A stretch of 64,000 bases of DNA. Source: Paracoccaceae bacterium. GTDB lineage: Bacteria; Pseudomonadota; Alphaproteobacteria; Rhodobacterales; Rhodobacteraceae. This document shows, piece after piece, positions 24,014 to 34,842 of the stretch. The translations under genes were made by a program, and so were the position numbers. Location of the stretch: the NCBI GenBank assembly GCA_017510335.1, contig JAFWNM010000029.1:62001-126000 (forward strand), read 5' to 3'. A model generated the notes under the pieces. That model was not told the origin of the DNA. It made no database searches and saw nothing but the letters and a program-made list of their open reading frames with translations. The number at the start of each line of letters is the position of its first letter. Position 1 is the first letter of the stretch.

Positions 24014-25603
24014 ATGAACGCATATATACCCCCTTCGTCCGATGAAGCAAAAGGCAACACCCCGCCCGCGCGCTTGCGCGTGTCGGGGGTGTCCAAACAC
24101 TATCCGGGCTGTCTGGCGAATGATGATGTGTCGCTGGATGTGCAGGCGGGGGAAATACTGGCACTTCTGGGCGAAAACGGCGCAGGAAAATCAACACTGA
24201 TCAAGGTGATTTACGGGTTGGTCGCGCCAGAATCCGGCAGGATAGAGATTGACGGCAAGGCGCGGGCCATATCGTCGCCCGCGGCAGCGCGCGCGGCGGG
24301 TATCGGCGTGGTGTTCCAGCATTTCAGCCTGTTCGACTCACTGACCGTGGCCGAGAATATTGCCCTTGGGCTGGATGACCCCGCGCGCCGGCGCGACCTG
24401 CGGCAGCGCATTCGTGACATTGGCGAACGCTACGGGCTGGTCATCGACCCCGACCGCGTGGTGGCCGATCTGTCTGTGGGCGAACAGCAGCGCGTCGAAA
24501 TTGTGCGCGTCTTGCTGCAAGACCCTTCCATCCTGATCTTTGACGAACCGACATCGGTTCTGACGCCGCAAGCCATTCTTGGGCTGTTCGAAACCCTGAA
24601 CCAGTTACGCCGCGAAGGGCGCGCGATCATTTTCATTTCGCACAAGCTGGAAGAAATCCGCACACTGTGCAACCGCGCGACGGTGTTGCGCGGCGGGCGT
24701 GTCGTGGGCACCGTGCCCGTTGCAGGGGCCAGCGTCAACGACCTGGCGCGCATGATGATCGGGCAGGAAATGCCGCCGCTTGGGGCAGGGGCAGCAGGAC
24801 TGGGCGGCCCGGTGCAACTGGCCGCGCATGATTTAAGCTTGCAGCCCGCAAACCCCCATGGAACAGCGCTGGACGGGTTGAACATGCACGCGCGCGGCGG
24901 GGAAATTCTGGGCATCGCCGGTGTTGCAGGCAACGGTCAGGAAGAACTGCTGGCGGCGCTGTCGGGGGAACGGCTGGCCCGCGCGGCTGGTGCCATAACC
25001 CTGGGGGGGCAGGCGGTGGGGCGCATGGGGCCGGGGGCGCGGCGGAAACTGGGCCTGGGGTTTGTGCCGGGCGAACGGTTGGGGCGCGGCGCAGTGCCGC
25101 CCATGTCGCTTGCGGAAAACGGGTTTCTGACGGCGCATTGGCGCGTGCCGCTGACATGGCGTTGGGTCATTTCCACACGCAAGCGCAATGCCTTCGCCGC
25201 GCGTGTGATTGACGAGTTTCGCGTGGCCACCCGGTCGCAAGCCACGGCTGCACAGGCGCTTTCAGGCGGGAATTTGCAACGCTTTATTGTGGGGCGCGAA
25301 ATTCTGTCAGACCCGCGCGCGCTGGTTGTGGCCTATCCGACATGGGGTGTGGATGTGGCGGCCGTCGCCGCCATCCATGCAGCGCTTGTTGCCCTGCGCG
25401 ACAAAGGCGCGGCCGTTATTGTCATGTCCGAGGATCTGGATGAATTGCTGTCGTTATCGGACTGTGTTGCGGTTCTGTATCGTGGCAGGTTGTCCGCCCC
25501 CATCCCGCGGGACCAATGCACCCGCGAAAATCTGGGCCTGCTGATGAGTGGTGCCGCACCCCTGGACCCAGCTACCACCCAAGGAGATGTGGATGCCGCT
25601 TAG
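24014..25603 (+). CDS. Nucleoside ABC transporter, double ATP-binding protein
   Basis: 529 residues with two tandem ATPase domains, as in NupO/YufO and BMP-type nucleoside importers. The first half is complete: Walker A GENGAGKST, Q-loop FQHFSLFDSLT, signature LSVGEQQRVEI, Walker B ILIFDEPTSVL, switch ISHKLEEI. The second half has GVAGNGQEELLAALSG in place of Walker A, LSGGNLQRFIVGREI, and a weakened Walker B (ALVVAYPTWGVDV), the usual asymmetry in this family. It overlaps the first permease gene by 11 bp. Confidence 0.93.
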   Translation: MNAYIPPSSDEAKGNTPPARLRVSGVSKHYPGCLANDDVSLDVQAGEILALLGENGAGKSTLIKVIYGLVAPESGRIEIDGKARAISSPAAARAAGIGVVFQHFSLFDSLTVAENIALGLDDPARRRDLRQRIRDIGERYGLVIDPDRVVADLSVGEQQRVEIVRVLLQDPSILIFDEPTSVLTPQAILGLFETLNQLRREGRAIIFISHKLEEIRTLCNRATVLRGGRVVGTVPVAGASVNDLARMMIGQEMPPLGAGAAGLGGPVQLAAHDLSLQPANPHGTALDGLNMHARGGEILGIAGVAGNGQEELLAALSGERLARAAGAITLGGQAVGRMGPGARRKLGLGFVPGERLGRGAVPPMSLAENGFLTAHWRVPLTWRWVISTRKRNAFAARVIDEFRVATRSQATAAQALSGGNLQRFIVGREILSDPRALVVAYPTWGVDVAAVAAIHAALVALRDKGAAVIVMSEDLDELLSLSDCVAVLYRGRLSAPIPRDQCTRENLGLLMSGAAPLDPATTQGDVDAA

Positions 25604-26672
25604 GCTTGTTGCGCGCCTGAAGCCGTCGCCGCTGGCACTGTATGGCGCGCCAGTTCTGGCCATCGCCTTGACAGTGGCCTTCGGCTTTTTGCTGTTTCTG
25701 GGCATTGGGCGCGACCCTTGGGCGGCGCTATATGCCTATTTCATTGCGCCCGTAAATTCCGCCTTCGGGTTAAGCGAATGGTTGCTGTCGGCGCTGCCGC
25801 TGGCCTTGATCGGGCTGGGGCTGGCGGTGGGGTTTCGCGCCAATATCTGGAATATCGGGGCCGAGGGGCAGCTGGTTCTTGGGGCAATCGGGGGTGGCAC
25901 GGTGGCGCTTGCGCTGTGGCGCGAAGGGGTGCCAGGAACATTTGCGCTGGTTTGTGTGGCGGGGGCACTAACCGGCATGGCATGGGCGGCCATCCCGGCC
26001 TTGCTGCGCACAAAATTCAACGCCAATGAAATTCTGACCAGTTTGATGCTGATCTATGTGGCCGATCACTTGTTGGGGTGGCTGGTGCATGGGGCTTTGC
26101 GCAACCCGCAGGGCTTCGGGTTTCCTGAAAGCCGCTTGTTCAGCCCGGAAGCTGTCATGCCGCTGTTATGGCCGGGCACGCGGTTGCATATTGGCTGGCT
26201 GGTGCTGCCGCTGGCCGCCTTGGCCGTGTGGTTCCTGATGAACCATATGGTGGCAGGGTTCCGGCTGCGCGTCGGGGGCGATGCCGCAAATGCCGCCAGC
26301 TATGCAGGGTTTTCGCGCACACGCATGGTGTGGCTGTCGTTTCTGCTGACAGGCGGGCTGGCCGGTCTGGTTGGCGCGATGGAGGTTGCAGGCCCCGTCG
26401 GACAGTTGCTGCCCAAAATTAGCCCCGGCTATGGCTTTGCCGCCATCATTGTGGCGTTTCTGGGCCGGTTGCACCCAGTTGGCGTGGTGCTGGCCGCGCA
26501 TTTGCTGGCGCTGATCCTGATTGGCGGGGAAAATGTGCAAATGCTGGGGGTGCCAGTCGCGGTCGCGCAGTTGTTCCAAGGGGTGCTGCTTGTCACCCTA
26601 CTGGCCAGTGATGTTCTGGTGCGCTACCGCGTGGTGCGTGTGGGCCGCCTTGGCGAAAGGGCGCGCGGATGA
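25593..26672 (+). CDS. Nucleoside ABC transporter permease 1
   Basis: 359 residues from the ATG at 25593, chosen because AAGGAG at 25581-25586 is correctly spaced for it and too close to the ATG at 25587. Multiple hydrophobic helices. ALGLAVGFRANIWNIGAEGQLVLGAIGG is the conserved BPD_transp_2 motif of the YufP/RbsC-like nucleoside permeases, with the later GGDAANAASYAGFSRTRMVWLSFLLTGGLAGLVGA. Pairs with the permease at 26669-27598. Confidence 0.93.
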   Translation: MPLRLVARLKPSPLALYGAPVLAIALTVAFGFLLFLGIGRDPWAALYAYFIAPVNSAFGLSEWLLSALPLALIGLGLAVGFRANIWNIGAEGQLVLGAIGGGTVALALWREGVPGTFALVCVAGALTGMAWAAIPALLRTKFNANEILTSLMLIYVADHLLGWLVHGALRNPQGFGFPESRLFSPEAVMPLLWPGTRLHIGWLVLPLAALAVWFLMNHMVAGFRLRVGGDAANAASYAGFSRTRMVWLSFLLTGGLAGLVGAMEVAGPVGQLLPKISPGYGFAAIIVAFLGRLHPVGVVLAAHLLALILIGGENVQMLGVPVAVAQLFQGVLLVTLLASDVLVRYRVVRVGRLGERARG

Positions 26673-27598
26673 TCGATTCAGCCTTGATGGTTGCCATCCT
26701 TGTTTCGGCAATGCGCACAGCAACCCCGTTGATCCTGGCCGCCCTTGGCGAACTGGTCGTCGAGAAGGCAGGATGCGTCAATCTGGGCGTTGAAGGGATG
26801 ATGCTGGTGGGCGCGGTAACAGGGTTTGCCGTGGGTCTGACGACTGGAAATTTCGCACTGGCCTTCATGGTTGGGGCCATTGCCGGGGCGGGGTTCAGCC
26901 TGATTTTCGGGGTGCTGGTTCTGGTTTTTCAGGTCAATCAGTATGCAGCGGGGCTGGCACTGACAATTCTGGGGGGCGGGGCGTCCGCGTTCTGGGGGCA
27001 GGCGTGGCAGGGGCGCAACATGCGCGGGTTGCAACCTGTCGAACTGCCGGTGCTGTCTGACCTGCCCGTGATTGGCGCCATGTTCACCCGCCTTGATGTG
27101 GTGGTGTACATGGCGCTGGCCGCGACGGTCATTGTTGCGCTGGTGCTGACACGCACCCGTGTTGGCCTGATCCTGCGCGCTGTGGGCGAAAACCACGACA
27201 GCGCGCATGCCCTGGGGTTTTCCGTCATCAAGGTGCGCTTTGCTGCCATTGCCTTCGGGGGGGCGTTTGCGGGAATGGGCGGGGCGTATCTGTCCTGTGT
27301 CATGACCCCGCTATGGATAGAGGGGATGACCGCAGGGCGCGGCTGGATCGCGGTTGCGCTGGTGGTTTTTGCAACATGGAAACCCGCGCGGGTGGTGCTG
27401 GGGGCGTGGCTGTTCGGCCTTGTGTCCGTGATGCAGATTCACGGGCAGGGGCTGGGGCTGGCGGTGCCGTCACATGTGCTGGCCATGCTGCCCTATCTGG
27501 TCACCATTCTGGTCCTTGTCCTGATCAGCCGCGATGCAACCCGCATACGCCTGAATGCGCCCGGATGTCTGGGCAAACCCTTCCGCCCGACCGCATGA
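26669..27598 (+). CDS. Nucleoside ABC transporter permease 2
   Basis: 309 residues, overlapping permease 1 by 4 bp. It has the shorter YufQ-like layout: ATPLILAALGELVVEKAGCVNLGVEGMMLVGA near the N-terminus, GLILRAVGENHDSAHALGFSVIKVR in the cytoplasmic loop that contacts the ATPase, and a hydrophobic C-terminal half. Together with the preceding permease it forms the heterodimeric channel of a BMP-type importer. Confidence 0.93.
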   Translation: MIDSALMVAILVSAMRTATPLILAALGELVVEKAGCVNLGVEGMMLVGAVTGFAVGLTTGNFALAFMVGAIAGAGFSLIFGVLVLVFQVNQYAAGLALTILGGGASAFWGQAWQGRNMRGLQPVELPVLSDLPVIGAMFTRLDVVVYMALAATVIVALVLTRTRVGLILRAVGENHDSAHALGFSVIKVRFAAIAFGGAFAGMGGAYLSCVMTPLWIEGMTAGRGWIAVALVVFATWKPARVVLGAWLFGLVSVMQIHGQGLGLAVPSHVLAMLPYLVTILVLVLISRDATRIRLNAPGCLGKPFRPTA

Positions 27599-27627
27599 CA
27601 AACAAATTACAACAGGAGAGAGTGAAC

Positions 27628-28692
27628 ATGACACCAAAAAGAACGTCCATTTTTCTGGCCGCCGCGCTTGGCCTTGGGCTGGCAGGGCCGGTGGCCGCGG
27701 ATGAACCGCTGAAAATCGGTTTTGTGTATTCATCCCTGATCGGGGATGCGGGCTGGACATTCCAGCATGATCTGGGCCGGCTGATGCTGGAAGAAGAATT
27801 CGGGGACCGCGTTGAAACCGCCTATGTCGAAAGCATTGATGGCGGGGCCGATGCGGAACGCGTGATCCGACAGTTTGCCAGTCAGGATTTCGGGCTGATT
27901 TTCGGCACATCCTTCAACCATATGAACCCGATGGCGCGCGTGGCCGCACAATTCCCTGATATCGCGTTCGAACATGCCACCGGCTATACCCAAGACACCA
28001 ATCTGGCGATTTACCACACCCGCGCTTATGAAAGCCGTTATCTGGTTGGGATGGTGGCGGGGCTGATGGGCGACAGTCTGGGCGTGGTCGCGTCCTATCC
28101 CATTCCTGAAGTGTTGCGCGGCATCAACGCCATGACGCTGGGGGCGCGGTCGGTCAATCCTGATTTCACCACCCGCGTTGTGTGGATTTCATCATGGTTT
28201 GACCCCGGCCTTGAACGCACCGCCGCCGATGCGCTGCTCGATCAGGGCGTTGATGTGCTGGCGCATTTCACCGACAGCCCGGCCGTGGTGCAAGCCGCCG
28301 AGGACCGGGGTAAATATGTCGTGGCCCTGGGCGACATGGCACAATATGGCGAAAACTCGCATCTGACCGCGCTGGTCTATAACTGGGGGCCATATTACGT
28401 TGAACGCACGCGCATGGTGCTGGACGGAACATGGGAAACCGCCAACACATGGGAAGGGATCAGCGCCGATATGATGACCATCGCGCCCTATAATGACGCG
28501 GTGCCCCAAGATGTGCGGGACGTTGTCGATGCCAAGATGGAAGAAATCCGCAGTGGCGCGTTCCATCCGTTCCAAGGGCCACTTGTCGCACAAGATGGCA
28601 GCGAGAAGGTCGCTGATGGCGAATTGCCCGATGACGGACTGCTGCTGTCAATGGATTTCTATGTCGAAGGGATTGAGGGCAGCTTGCCTTGA
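27628..28692 (+). CDS. BMP-family (purine nucleoside) substrate-binding protein
   Basis: 354 residues from the ATG at 27628, with AGGAGAG 8 bp upstream. A 24-residue signal peptide (KRTSIFLAAALGLGLAGPVAA) precedes the mature start DEPLKIGFVYSSLIGDAGWTFQHDLGR, the standard Bmp opening (VGFVY.....D.GW). The family binds purine nucleosides (PnrA of Treponema, BmpA/NupN); the ligand residues NHMNP and FEHATGYT are in their usual places. It is the last gene of the importer and is followed by a strong terminator. Uptake of nucleosides fits with the guanine and 8-oxoguanine deaminases upstream. Confidence 0.93.
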   Translation: MTPKRTSIFLAAALGLGLAGPVAADEPLKIGFVYSSLIGDAGWTFQHDLGRLMLEEEFGDRVETAYVESIDGGADAERVIRQFASQDFGLIFGTSFNHMNPMARVAAQFPDIAFEHATGYTQDTNLAIYHTRAYESRYLVGMVAGLMGDSLGVVASYPIPEVLRGINAMTLGARSVNPDFTTRVVWISSWFDPGLERTAADALLDQGVDVLAHFTDSPAVVQAAEDRGKYVVALGDMAQYGENSHLTALVYNWGPYYVERTRMVLDGTWETANTWEGISADMMTIAPYNDAVPQDVRDVVDAKMEEIRSGAFHPFQGPLVAQDGSEKVADGELPDDGLLLSMDFYVEGIEGSLP

Positions 28693-28750
28693 ACACCCAA
28701 GGCAATTTTAACATAACATTGCTTATGGGGTTAATGCCCTGAGCATATCT

Positions 28751-28782
28751 CCCGCCCCTGATGCATTCAGGGGCGGGTTTTT
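28751..28782 (+). terminator. Rho-independent terminator after the nucleoside importer
   Basis: Perfect 11-bp stem: CCCGCCCCTGA (28751-28761) and TCAGGGGCGGG (28767-28777), 5-nt loop, followed by TTTTT. It ends the plus-strand importer and stands between convergent genes; on the minus strand no T-run follows, so xylA transcription would be stopped less efficiently. Confidence 0.9.
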
Positions 28783-28795
28783 CAATAGCGCGCGG

Positions 28796-30097
28796 TCACA
28801 TGAAACGGTTGACCAGATTTTCCAGCTTTTCTTGTTTGCCAGAACATGGCTGCGGATCAATGCCGCGGGACAGCACGTCAGCGGTGATTGTATCAAGGTC
28901 GCTGTTCAGCAACGCCTGTGCCTCTGGTTTGGTCCAACCGGCATAGCGCGCAGCGCGCGCAGATTCCAGCCTGCCATCTTCCAGCATGGCGGCGGCGGCT
29001 TTCAGCCCACGGGCGCACACATCCATCGCGCCAACATGCGACAGGATCAGGTCCTCGGCATCCAATGACTGGCGGCGCAGCTTGGCGTCGAAATTGGTGC
29101 CCCCTGTGGTAAACCCGCCAGCGCGCAGAACTTCATAATAGGCCAGCGCAATTTCAGGCACATTGTTGGGGAACTGGTCCGTGTCCCATCCCGACTGATA
29201 ATCGTTGCGGTTCATGTCAATGGACCCGAAAATACCAAGGCTGGACGCCAGCGCCAGTTCATGTTCAAAACTGTGCCCAGCCAGAATGGCGTGACCCTGT
29301 TCGATATTGACCTTCACTTCCTTTTCCAGACCGAAACGCTGCAGGAACCCGAACACAGTTGCCACATCGTAATCATACTGGTGTTTGGTGGGTTCCTGGG
29401 GTTTGGGTTCAATCAGGATGGCCCCCTTGAAGCCGATCTTGTGCTTGTAATCGACCACCATCGACAAAAAGCGGCCCATCTGGTCCAGTTCCTTGGTCAG
29501 GTCGGTGTTCAGCAGGGTTTCATACCCTTCGCGTCCGCCCCAAAGCACATAGTTTTCACCCCCCAGACGCTGGGTCGCGTCCATGCAGGTTTTCACCGTG
29601 GCCGCGGAAAAGGCGAACACATCGGGGTCGGGGTTGGTGGCTGCGCCCGACATGAAACGACGGTGGCTGAACAGGTTGGCCGTGCCCCACAGCAGTTTCG
29701 GCCCGCCCGCTTCCATCTTGGCCGCGAAATAGTCTGTCATTTCTTCAAGGTTGCGCGTTGTCTCGGCGAAGCTGTCGCCCTCGGGGCGCATGTCGGCATC
29801 GTGGAAGCAATAATAGGGTGCATTCAAAATGCGGAACATCTCAAACGCGACATCTGCCTTCAGTTTTGCGTTTTGCATGCTGTCGCCAAACCATGGCCGC
29901 AGGAAAGTTTGCCCGCCAAACGGGTCACCCCCCTGCCATGCGAAGCTGTGCCAGTAGCAGATGGCAAAGCGCAGATGGTCCTCCATGCGGCGGCCCAGCA
30001 CAATTTCATCGGGGTTATAGTGGCGGAACGCGAAATCATTGTCGCTGTCCGGTCCCTGATAGGTGATTTGCGGGATGCCTTTGAAAAAATCGCTCAT
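28796..30097 (-). CDS. xylA: D-xylose isomerase
   Basis: 433 residues, full length for class II xylose isomerase. Active-site features are present: the catalytic His region [22 protein letters not shown], the metal ligands in [20 protein letters not shown], and the later [17 protein letters not shown] that binds the second metal. Converts D-xylose to D-xylulose. Last gene of the order xylF-xylH-xylG-xylB-xylA; its ATG overlaps the xylB stop. Confidence 0.97.
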   Translation of the reverse strand: MSDFFKGIPQITYQGPDSDNDFAFRHYNPDEIVLGRRMEDHLRFAICYWHSFAWQGGDPFGGQTFLRPWFGDSMQNAKLKADVAFEMFRILNAPYYCFHDADMRPEGDSFAETTRNLEEMTDYFAAKMEAGGPKLLWGTANLFSHRRFMSGAATNPDPDVFAFSAATVKTCMDATQRLGGENYVLWGGREGYETLLNTDLTKELDQMGRFLSMVVDYKHKIGFKGAILIEPKPQEPTKHQYDYDVATVFGFLQRFGLEKEVKVNIEQGHAILAGHSFEHELALASSLGIFGSIDMNRNDYQSGWDTDQFPNNVPEIALAYYEVLRAGGFTTGGTNFDAKLRRQSLDAEDLILSHVGAMDVCARGLKAAAAMLEDGRLESARAARYAGWTKPEAQALLNSDLDTITADVLSRGIDPQPCSGKQEKLENLVNRFM

Positions 30098-31536
30098 GTC
30101 AGTTCCTTGATTGCAGATTGGGCCTTGCGGTAGCGGGCATACCCGTCCTGAAAAGCCTGTGTTTTATCGGATACGGGGTCAAAACTACGCGCGATGGGTG
30201 GCAGCGGCATGGCGTCCGCCCCTGCCCCGGTCGTGGCCATCAGGCCCAGCCGTGCCGCGCCAAGTGCGGCACCATAATCGCCCGCCTGCGGCACCTGAAT
30301 TGGCACATTCAGCGCTGTCGCCAGTGCAGACAGCCAGTATTCAGACCGCGCGCCCCCGCCTGCGGCCAGAAGCGTGTCCAGCCGTGTGCCTGTTGCCGCA
30401 AGTGCCTGCTGGCAATCGACAAGTGCGTAAACCACGCCTTCCATTACGGCGCGGGTGGCGGCGGCGCGGTCGGTCGCATGCGCGAGCCCGATGAAAGCGC
30501 CGCGAATGCCCGCATCATTCAGGGGTGTGCGTTCACCGCCCAGATAGGGCAGAAACAGCGCCTGACCCGGGGCCTGCAAGGTGCCCAGATTGGCTGTCAG
30601 GTCAGCGGCAGTCGCGCCCGCGATCCCTGCAAACCAGTTCAGCGCATCCGTAGCCGCCAGAATGACCCCCATCTGGTGCCATGTGTCTGGCAGTGCGTGG
30701 CAAAACGTGTGGACCGCGGTTTCCGGCGCAGGTGCATAACCGTCGGTTGCGGCAAACAAAACGCCCGATGTGCCAAGGCTGACAAAACCCTGCCCGCCCC
30801 GTGCGATGCCCAGCCCGATGGCGGTTGCGGCATTGTCGCCCGCGCCACCTGCCACCGGAATTCCTGCGCGTAGCCCGAATTCCTGCGCAAGGTTTGCGCG
30901 CAATCCGCCTGATGGCGCAGACCCTTCGACAAGTGCGGGCATATGGTCGCGCGTCAGCCCGGTTGCGGCAAGCAAATCATCCGACCAGTCGCGCGCGCCC
31001 ACATCCAGCCAGCTTGTGCCCGCCGCATCCGACATTTCCGCGACATGGGCACCTGTCAGCCACAGGCGCAGATAGTCTTTTGGCAACAAAACCTTGGCCA
31101 CTTGCGCAAACAGGTCCGGTTCCTCGTCGGCCATCCAGACAAGTTTGGGCGCGGTAAAGCCCGGGAAAACGATATTGCCGCTAACCGCACGGAATTGCGG
31201 GTCGGCGTCCAACCGCGCGGCCTGCGCATGGGCGCGGGTGTCATTCCACAAGATGCAGGGCCGCAGCACCTTGTCGGCGGCGTCCAGAACGGTTGCGCCA
31301 TGCATCTGCCCCGACAGGCCAATACCGCCAATGGCGGCCATGTCCACCTTGTCCGACAAGGCGTGCAAAACGGCCTGCGCCGCTGCAATCCAGTCGGCGG
31401 GGTCTTGCTCGGACCAGCCTGGGGCGGGGCGCGCGACATTCAGGGGCGCTGTGGCTTCGGCCTGCACCGCGCCACTGTCATCTATGACAAGCCCCTTCAG
31501 GCCGGATGTGCCAAGGTCCAGTCCCAGATACATCAT
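30094..31536 (-). CDS. xylB: Xylulokinase
   Basis: 480 residues of the FGGY kinase family. The N-terminus [17 protein letters not shown] is the phosphate-1 motif. The segment [14 protein letters not shown] is typical of xylulokinase, and [25 protein letters not shown] is the C-terminal FGGY signature. Phosphorylates D-xylulose to xylulose 5-phosphate. It overlaps both xylA and xylG by 4 bp, showing translational coupling. Confidence 0.96.
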   Translation of the reverse strand: MMYLGLDLGTSGLKGLVIDDSGAVQAEATAPLNVARPAPGWSEQDPADWIAAAQAVLHALSDKVDMAAIGGIGLSGQMHGATVLDAADKVLRPCILWNDTRAHAQAARLDADPQFRAVSGNIVFPGFTAPKLVWMADEEPDLFAQVAKVLLPKDYLRLWLTGAHVAEMSDAAGTSWLDVGARDWSDDLLAATGLTRDHMPALVEGSAPSGGLRANLAQEFGLRAGIPVAGGAGDNAATAIGLGIARGGQGFVSLGTSGVLFAATDGYAPAPETAVHTFCHALPDTWHQMGVILAATDALNWFAGIAGATAADLTANLGTLQAPGQALFLPYLGGERTPLNDAGIRGAFIGLAHATDRAAATRAVMEGVVYALVDCQQALAATGTRLDTLLAAGGGARSEYWLSALATALNVPIQVPQAGDYGAALGAARLGLMATTGAGADAMPLPPIARSFDPVSDKTQAFQDGYARYRKAQSAIKELT

Positions 31537-32279
31537 GCCGCCTTCTCTGCTTTCTTGCCCATGATGATCATGGATAGAATGTCATCTTCGGTCACGTCCT
31601 CGACCCGTTCGGTGCCGATAAGCTGGCCATTCTTCATGACGCTCACACGGTCGCACAATTCCATCATTTCGCGGGTGTCATGACTGATCAGAAAAATGCC
31701 AAGGCCCTGGGCCTTCAATTCCATGATCAGGTCGGCCACCATCTTGGTTTCATGCACCCCAAGCGCTGCGGTCGGTTCGTCCATGATCAGGATACGGGCA
31801 TTGAAATACACCGCGCGCGCAATCGCCACAGACTGGCGCTGACCCCCTGACAAGGCGCTGACAGGTTCCGCAATTTTCTTGAAGTTGGGGTTCAGCCGCG
31901 CCATGATCTTGGTGGTTTCGGCCTCCATGCGGCTGTCATCCAGAAACCCGAACATGGTGCGCAATTCACGCCCCAGAAACAGGTTTGCGGGCGCGGGCAG
32001 GTTATCGGCCAATGCCAGCGTCTGGTGGATTGTTTCGATATTATGCGCGCGTGCATCGCGGGGGCTGTTGATCGTGGCGCGTTTTCCGTCGATCCAGATT
32101 TCCCCACTATCGGCCTTATAGGCCCCTGACAGGATCTTGATCAGCGTGGATTTGCCTGCGCCGTTATGGCCCAGCAGCCCCACCACTTCGCCCGGGTAAA
32201 GGTCAATCGACACATTGTCGACCGCCTGAACCCCGCCAAAAGCGATAGAGATATTGCGGATATCTACAAGTGGCGTCAT
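31533..32279 (-). CDS. xylG: D-xylose ABC transporter ATP-binding protein
   Basis: 248 residues with a single ATPase domain: Walker [10 protein letters not shown], signature [15 protein letters not shown], Walker [13 protein letters not shown], switch [15 protein letters not shown]. Escherichia coli XylG carries two ATPase domains in about 510 residues; the one-domain form seen here is common in alphaproteobacterial sugar importers (FrcA type), where a homodimer serves. Confidence 0.93.
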   Translation of the reverse strand: MTPLVDIRNISIAFGGVQAVDNVSIDLYPGEVVGLLGHNGAGKSTLIKILSGAYKADSGEIWIDGKRATINSPRDARAHNIETIHQTLALADNLPAPANLFLGRELRTMFGFLDDSRMEAETTKIMARLNPNFKKIAEPVSALSGGQRQSVAIARAVYFNARILIMDEPTAALGVHETKMVADLIMELKAQGLGIFLISHDTREMMELCDRVSVMKNGQLIGTERVEDVTEDDILSMIIMGKKAEKAA

Positions 32280-32282
32280 GGC

Positions 32283-33596
32283 TTAACCCTTCCCTGTGCG
32301 GCGGCGGTAGATGATGTCGATCAGCACGGCCAGAACCAGCACGCTGCCCACAACGATGTTTTGCAACGGCGCATCAACGCCCACCATCGCCATGCCCGAT
32401 TGCAGTGATTGCATGATCAACGCGCCAAGGATGGCGCCGTAAATCGTGCCAATTCCGCCCGCCAGCGCAGTGCCGCCAATGACAGCCGCTGCAATGACAC
32501 GCAATTCGTCCAGTGTGCCGATGTCGTTGGAATGGTTGGTCAGACGGGCAGACGCGACCACCGCCGAAATGGCGCAAAGCGCACCCATGATCGCAAACAC
32601 CTTGACCGTCAGCAGCCGCGTATTGATGCCCGACAGTTCCGCCGCTTGCGGGTTGCCACCAGTGGCGAAAATGTATCGTCCCAATGCCGTGCGCCGTGCA
32701 ATGACGGTCATGACAATGGCCACGATAATCAGCAACAGCACCGAAATGGGCAGGCCATAGGCAGCGGTGAACCCTTCGGGCATTATCTCGCCGCGGGCTT
32801 CGAATTCACGGCTTAGGCGTGCGGCAGGAACCTGATAGGAATTCAGTATCGCTATCAGCCCCAGAATGGCCCCCGCAATGATTGCGCCCAGTGCGACCTC
32901 GGCCCAAAGTGGTTTTACCGGAAAATCATGGCGCAGCTTGTCGCGCCGTTTTGCCCATAATGCCGCCAAGGCAGCCACCGTGGCAAGGATACCCACCACC
33001 CAGGACCAGAATTCGCCCATCGTTCCGTTGATGCCACCGAACATCTGGAATGTCTGGTCCAGCGGGCCAATGGTCTGACCGTTCGTCAAATACCACGCTG
33101 CGTTGCGCCACACCAACAGCCCGCCCAGGGTAACAATGAAGGCCGGGATCAGCAAATAGCCAGTCAACCAGCCCTGAAACGCACCAATCACCCCGCCCGT
33201 GACAATGCCCGCAGCAATTGCCAGCCAGGGAATCATCGGATGGCCCAGCGGCAGGCCCAGAAATTGCGGCAGCCATGCTGTTTGCATCATGGCCATGACG
33301 GCGGAACATGTGGCCAGCAGCGCCCCCACCGACAGGTCGATGTGGCGTGTGACAATCACGAAAACCATGCCCGTGGCCATAATTGCCACGCTGGCGGTCT
33401 GGATGGTCAGGTTGAATATGTTGCGCGGCGTCAGGAAACGCCCGTCTGTCAGCACATTGAACACGACAGCCACCAGAACAAAGGCGCCAATCATGCCCAG
33501 CAGGCGGGTATCCAGTTCCAATGCATCAAACAGCCGTGTCTTGTTGGCCTTCGTCCCGCCAGGCGATGTGCGGTTGGCAGTATCTGGGGTGCTCAT
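32283..33596 (-). CDS. xylH: D-xylose ABC transporter permease
   Basis: 437 residues, the long XylH type, with 10 or more hydrophobic helices. Family segments include MIGAFVLVAVVFNVLTDGRFLTPRNIFNLTIQTASVAIMATGMVFVIV near the N-terminus and the cytoplasmic loop RYIFATGGNPQAAELSGIN. A non-conserved insert with Arg/Lys-rich residues (ALWAKRRDKLRHDF) lies between helices around residue 215. Follows the binding-protein gene after a 128-bp gap that holds a hairpin. Confidence 0.95.
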   Translation of the reverse strand: MSTPDTANRTSPGGTKANKTRLFDALELDTRLLGMIGAFVLVAVVFNVLTDGRFLTPRNIFNLTIQTASVAIMATGMVFVIVTRHIDLSVGALLATCSAVMAMMQTAWLPQFLGLPLGHPMIPWLAIAAGIVTGGVIGAFQGWLTGYLLIPAFIVTLGGLLVWRNAAWYLTNGQTIGPLDQTFQMFGGINGTMGEFWSWVVGILATVAALAALWAKRRDKLRHDFPVKPLWAEVALGAIIAGAILGLIAILNSYQVPAARLSREFEARGEIMPEGFTAAYGLPISVLLLIIVAIVMTVIARRTALGRYIFATGGNPQAAELSGINTRLLTVKVFAIMGALCAISAVVASARLTNHSNDIGTLDELRVIAAAVIGGTALAGGIGTIYGAILGALIMQSLQSGMAMVGVDAPLQNIVVGSVLVLAVLIDIIYRRRTGKG

Positions 33597-33679
33597 GGGG
33601 AAATGTCCTGAATGTCGTGGCCGTGCAGCAATGGCACAGGCAAAGGACCAACAGATGTAGCGTCACATCTATCGAATGT

Positions 33680-33701
33680 GGGGCGGCACATATGCCGCCC
33701 C
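33680..33701. repeat. Intercistronic hairpin between xylF and xylH
   Basis: Perfect 9-bp arms GGGGCGGCA (33680-33688) and TGCCGCCCC (33693-33701) with a 4-nt loop. Hairpins placed directly after binding-protein genes often protect the upstream mRNA or cause partial termination, giving more binding protein than permease. No T-run on the transcribed strand, so mRNA stabilisation is more likely than full termination. Confidence 0.7.
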
Positions 33702-33724
33702 GTTTCTATGCCGTCAAACGGGCA

Positions 33725-34750
33725 TCAATTGCAGGGCGCGGGGCCATCGCTGACGCCTTGGCACAGCGCTTCAAGGCTGATCCAGCCTGCATCAACCACC
33801 AACGACAGGTTGTCTGCGGTCACCGGCACTGGTTCCAGGAACATGGACACCATTTCCGTGCCGGCAGGGGAAGTCCACATGCCTGCGCCTTCGATATCGG
33901 CCATTTCCGTGCCTGCTGCCAGTTGCACCGCAATTTCAGCCGCTGCGCGACCCAGATCGCGCGCATCTTTCCAGACCGAAACTGTCTGCGTGCCAAGCGC
34001 GATACGGTTCAGCGCCGCATGGTCACCGTCCTGGCCGGACACTGGAATGCCGTCCATGCCCTGCGCGGTCAGCGCAGCAACTACGCCCCCGGCGGTGCCA
34101 TCATTGGACGCCACAACCGCATCAACATTATTGTCCTGCGCAGTCAGAATCTGCTCCATGTTGCGCTGTGCGTTGGCGGGCAGCCATGCGTCGGTGTAAG
34201 CTTCGCCAACGATGGTAATGTCGCCTGCATCAATTGCCGCTTGCAGGATTTCCTGCTGGCCACCGCGCAGGAAGTCCGCGTTGGGGTCAGTGGGCGAGCC
34301 TTTGATCATGACGTAATTGCCGCTTGGCGCTTGTTCCAGAACAGCGCGTGCCTGCATGCGCCCGACTTCGACATTGTCAAAGGTCAGGTAGAAGGCGCGG
34401 TTGTCTTCGATCAGGCGGTCATAGGCGACAACGGGAATCCCCTCATCAGCGGCGGCCTGAACAGCCGGGCCAATGGCGGCCGCATCCTGTGCCAGAACGA
34501 TCAGGGCATTCGCCCCTTGCGCCAGCAGGCTTTCGATATCGGACAGTTGCTTGGATGATGATGATTGCGCATCTGCCGAAATATAGGACGCGCCCGCAGC
34601 TTCAAGCGCGGCACGAATCGCTGCTTCATCTGTTTGCCAGCGTTCTTCCTGAAAGTTGGACCAGCTAACACCGACAGTCAGTGACTGCGCCAGCGCAGTT
34701 GTGCTGAAACCAAGGGTCGCGACAATGGCCGCGGTAAGAATTCTTTGCAT
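33725..34750 (-). CDS. xylF: D-xylose-binding periplasmic protein
   Basis: 341 residues from the ATG at 34750, preceded by a perfect GGAGGAACGT ribosome site. Signal peptide of about 22 residues ([20 protein letters not shown]). The mature protein starts [22 protein letters not shown], typical of XylF, and shows the two-lobe type I sugar-binding pattern ([53 protein letters not shown]). First gene of the xylose operon. Confidence 0.96.
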   Translation of the reverse strand: MQRILTAAIVATLGFSTTALAQSLTVGVSWSNFQEERWQTDEAAIRAALEAAGASYISADAQSSSSKQLSDIESLLAQGANALIVLAQDAAAIGPAVQAAADEGIPVVAYDRLIEDNRAFYLTFDNVEVGRMQARAVLEQAPSGNYVMIKGSPTDPNADFLRGGQQEILQAAIDAGDITIVGEAYTDAWLPANAQRNMEQILTAQDNNVDAVVASNDGTAGGVVAALTAQGMDGIPVSGQDGDHAALNRIALGTQTVSVWKDARDLGRAAAEIAVQLAAGTEMADIEGAGMWTSPAGTEMVSMFLEPVPVTADNLSLVVDAGWISLEALCQGVSDGPAPCN

Positions 34751-34842
34751 ACGTTCCTCCCTGAACAGATCTTGGCGCACAACATCGTCTTGCGGCCAGA
34801 CAGCGGGATAATGTCATATATTTTTCGACTGTCAAATAAAAT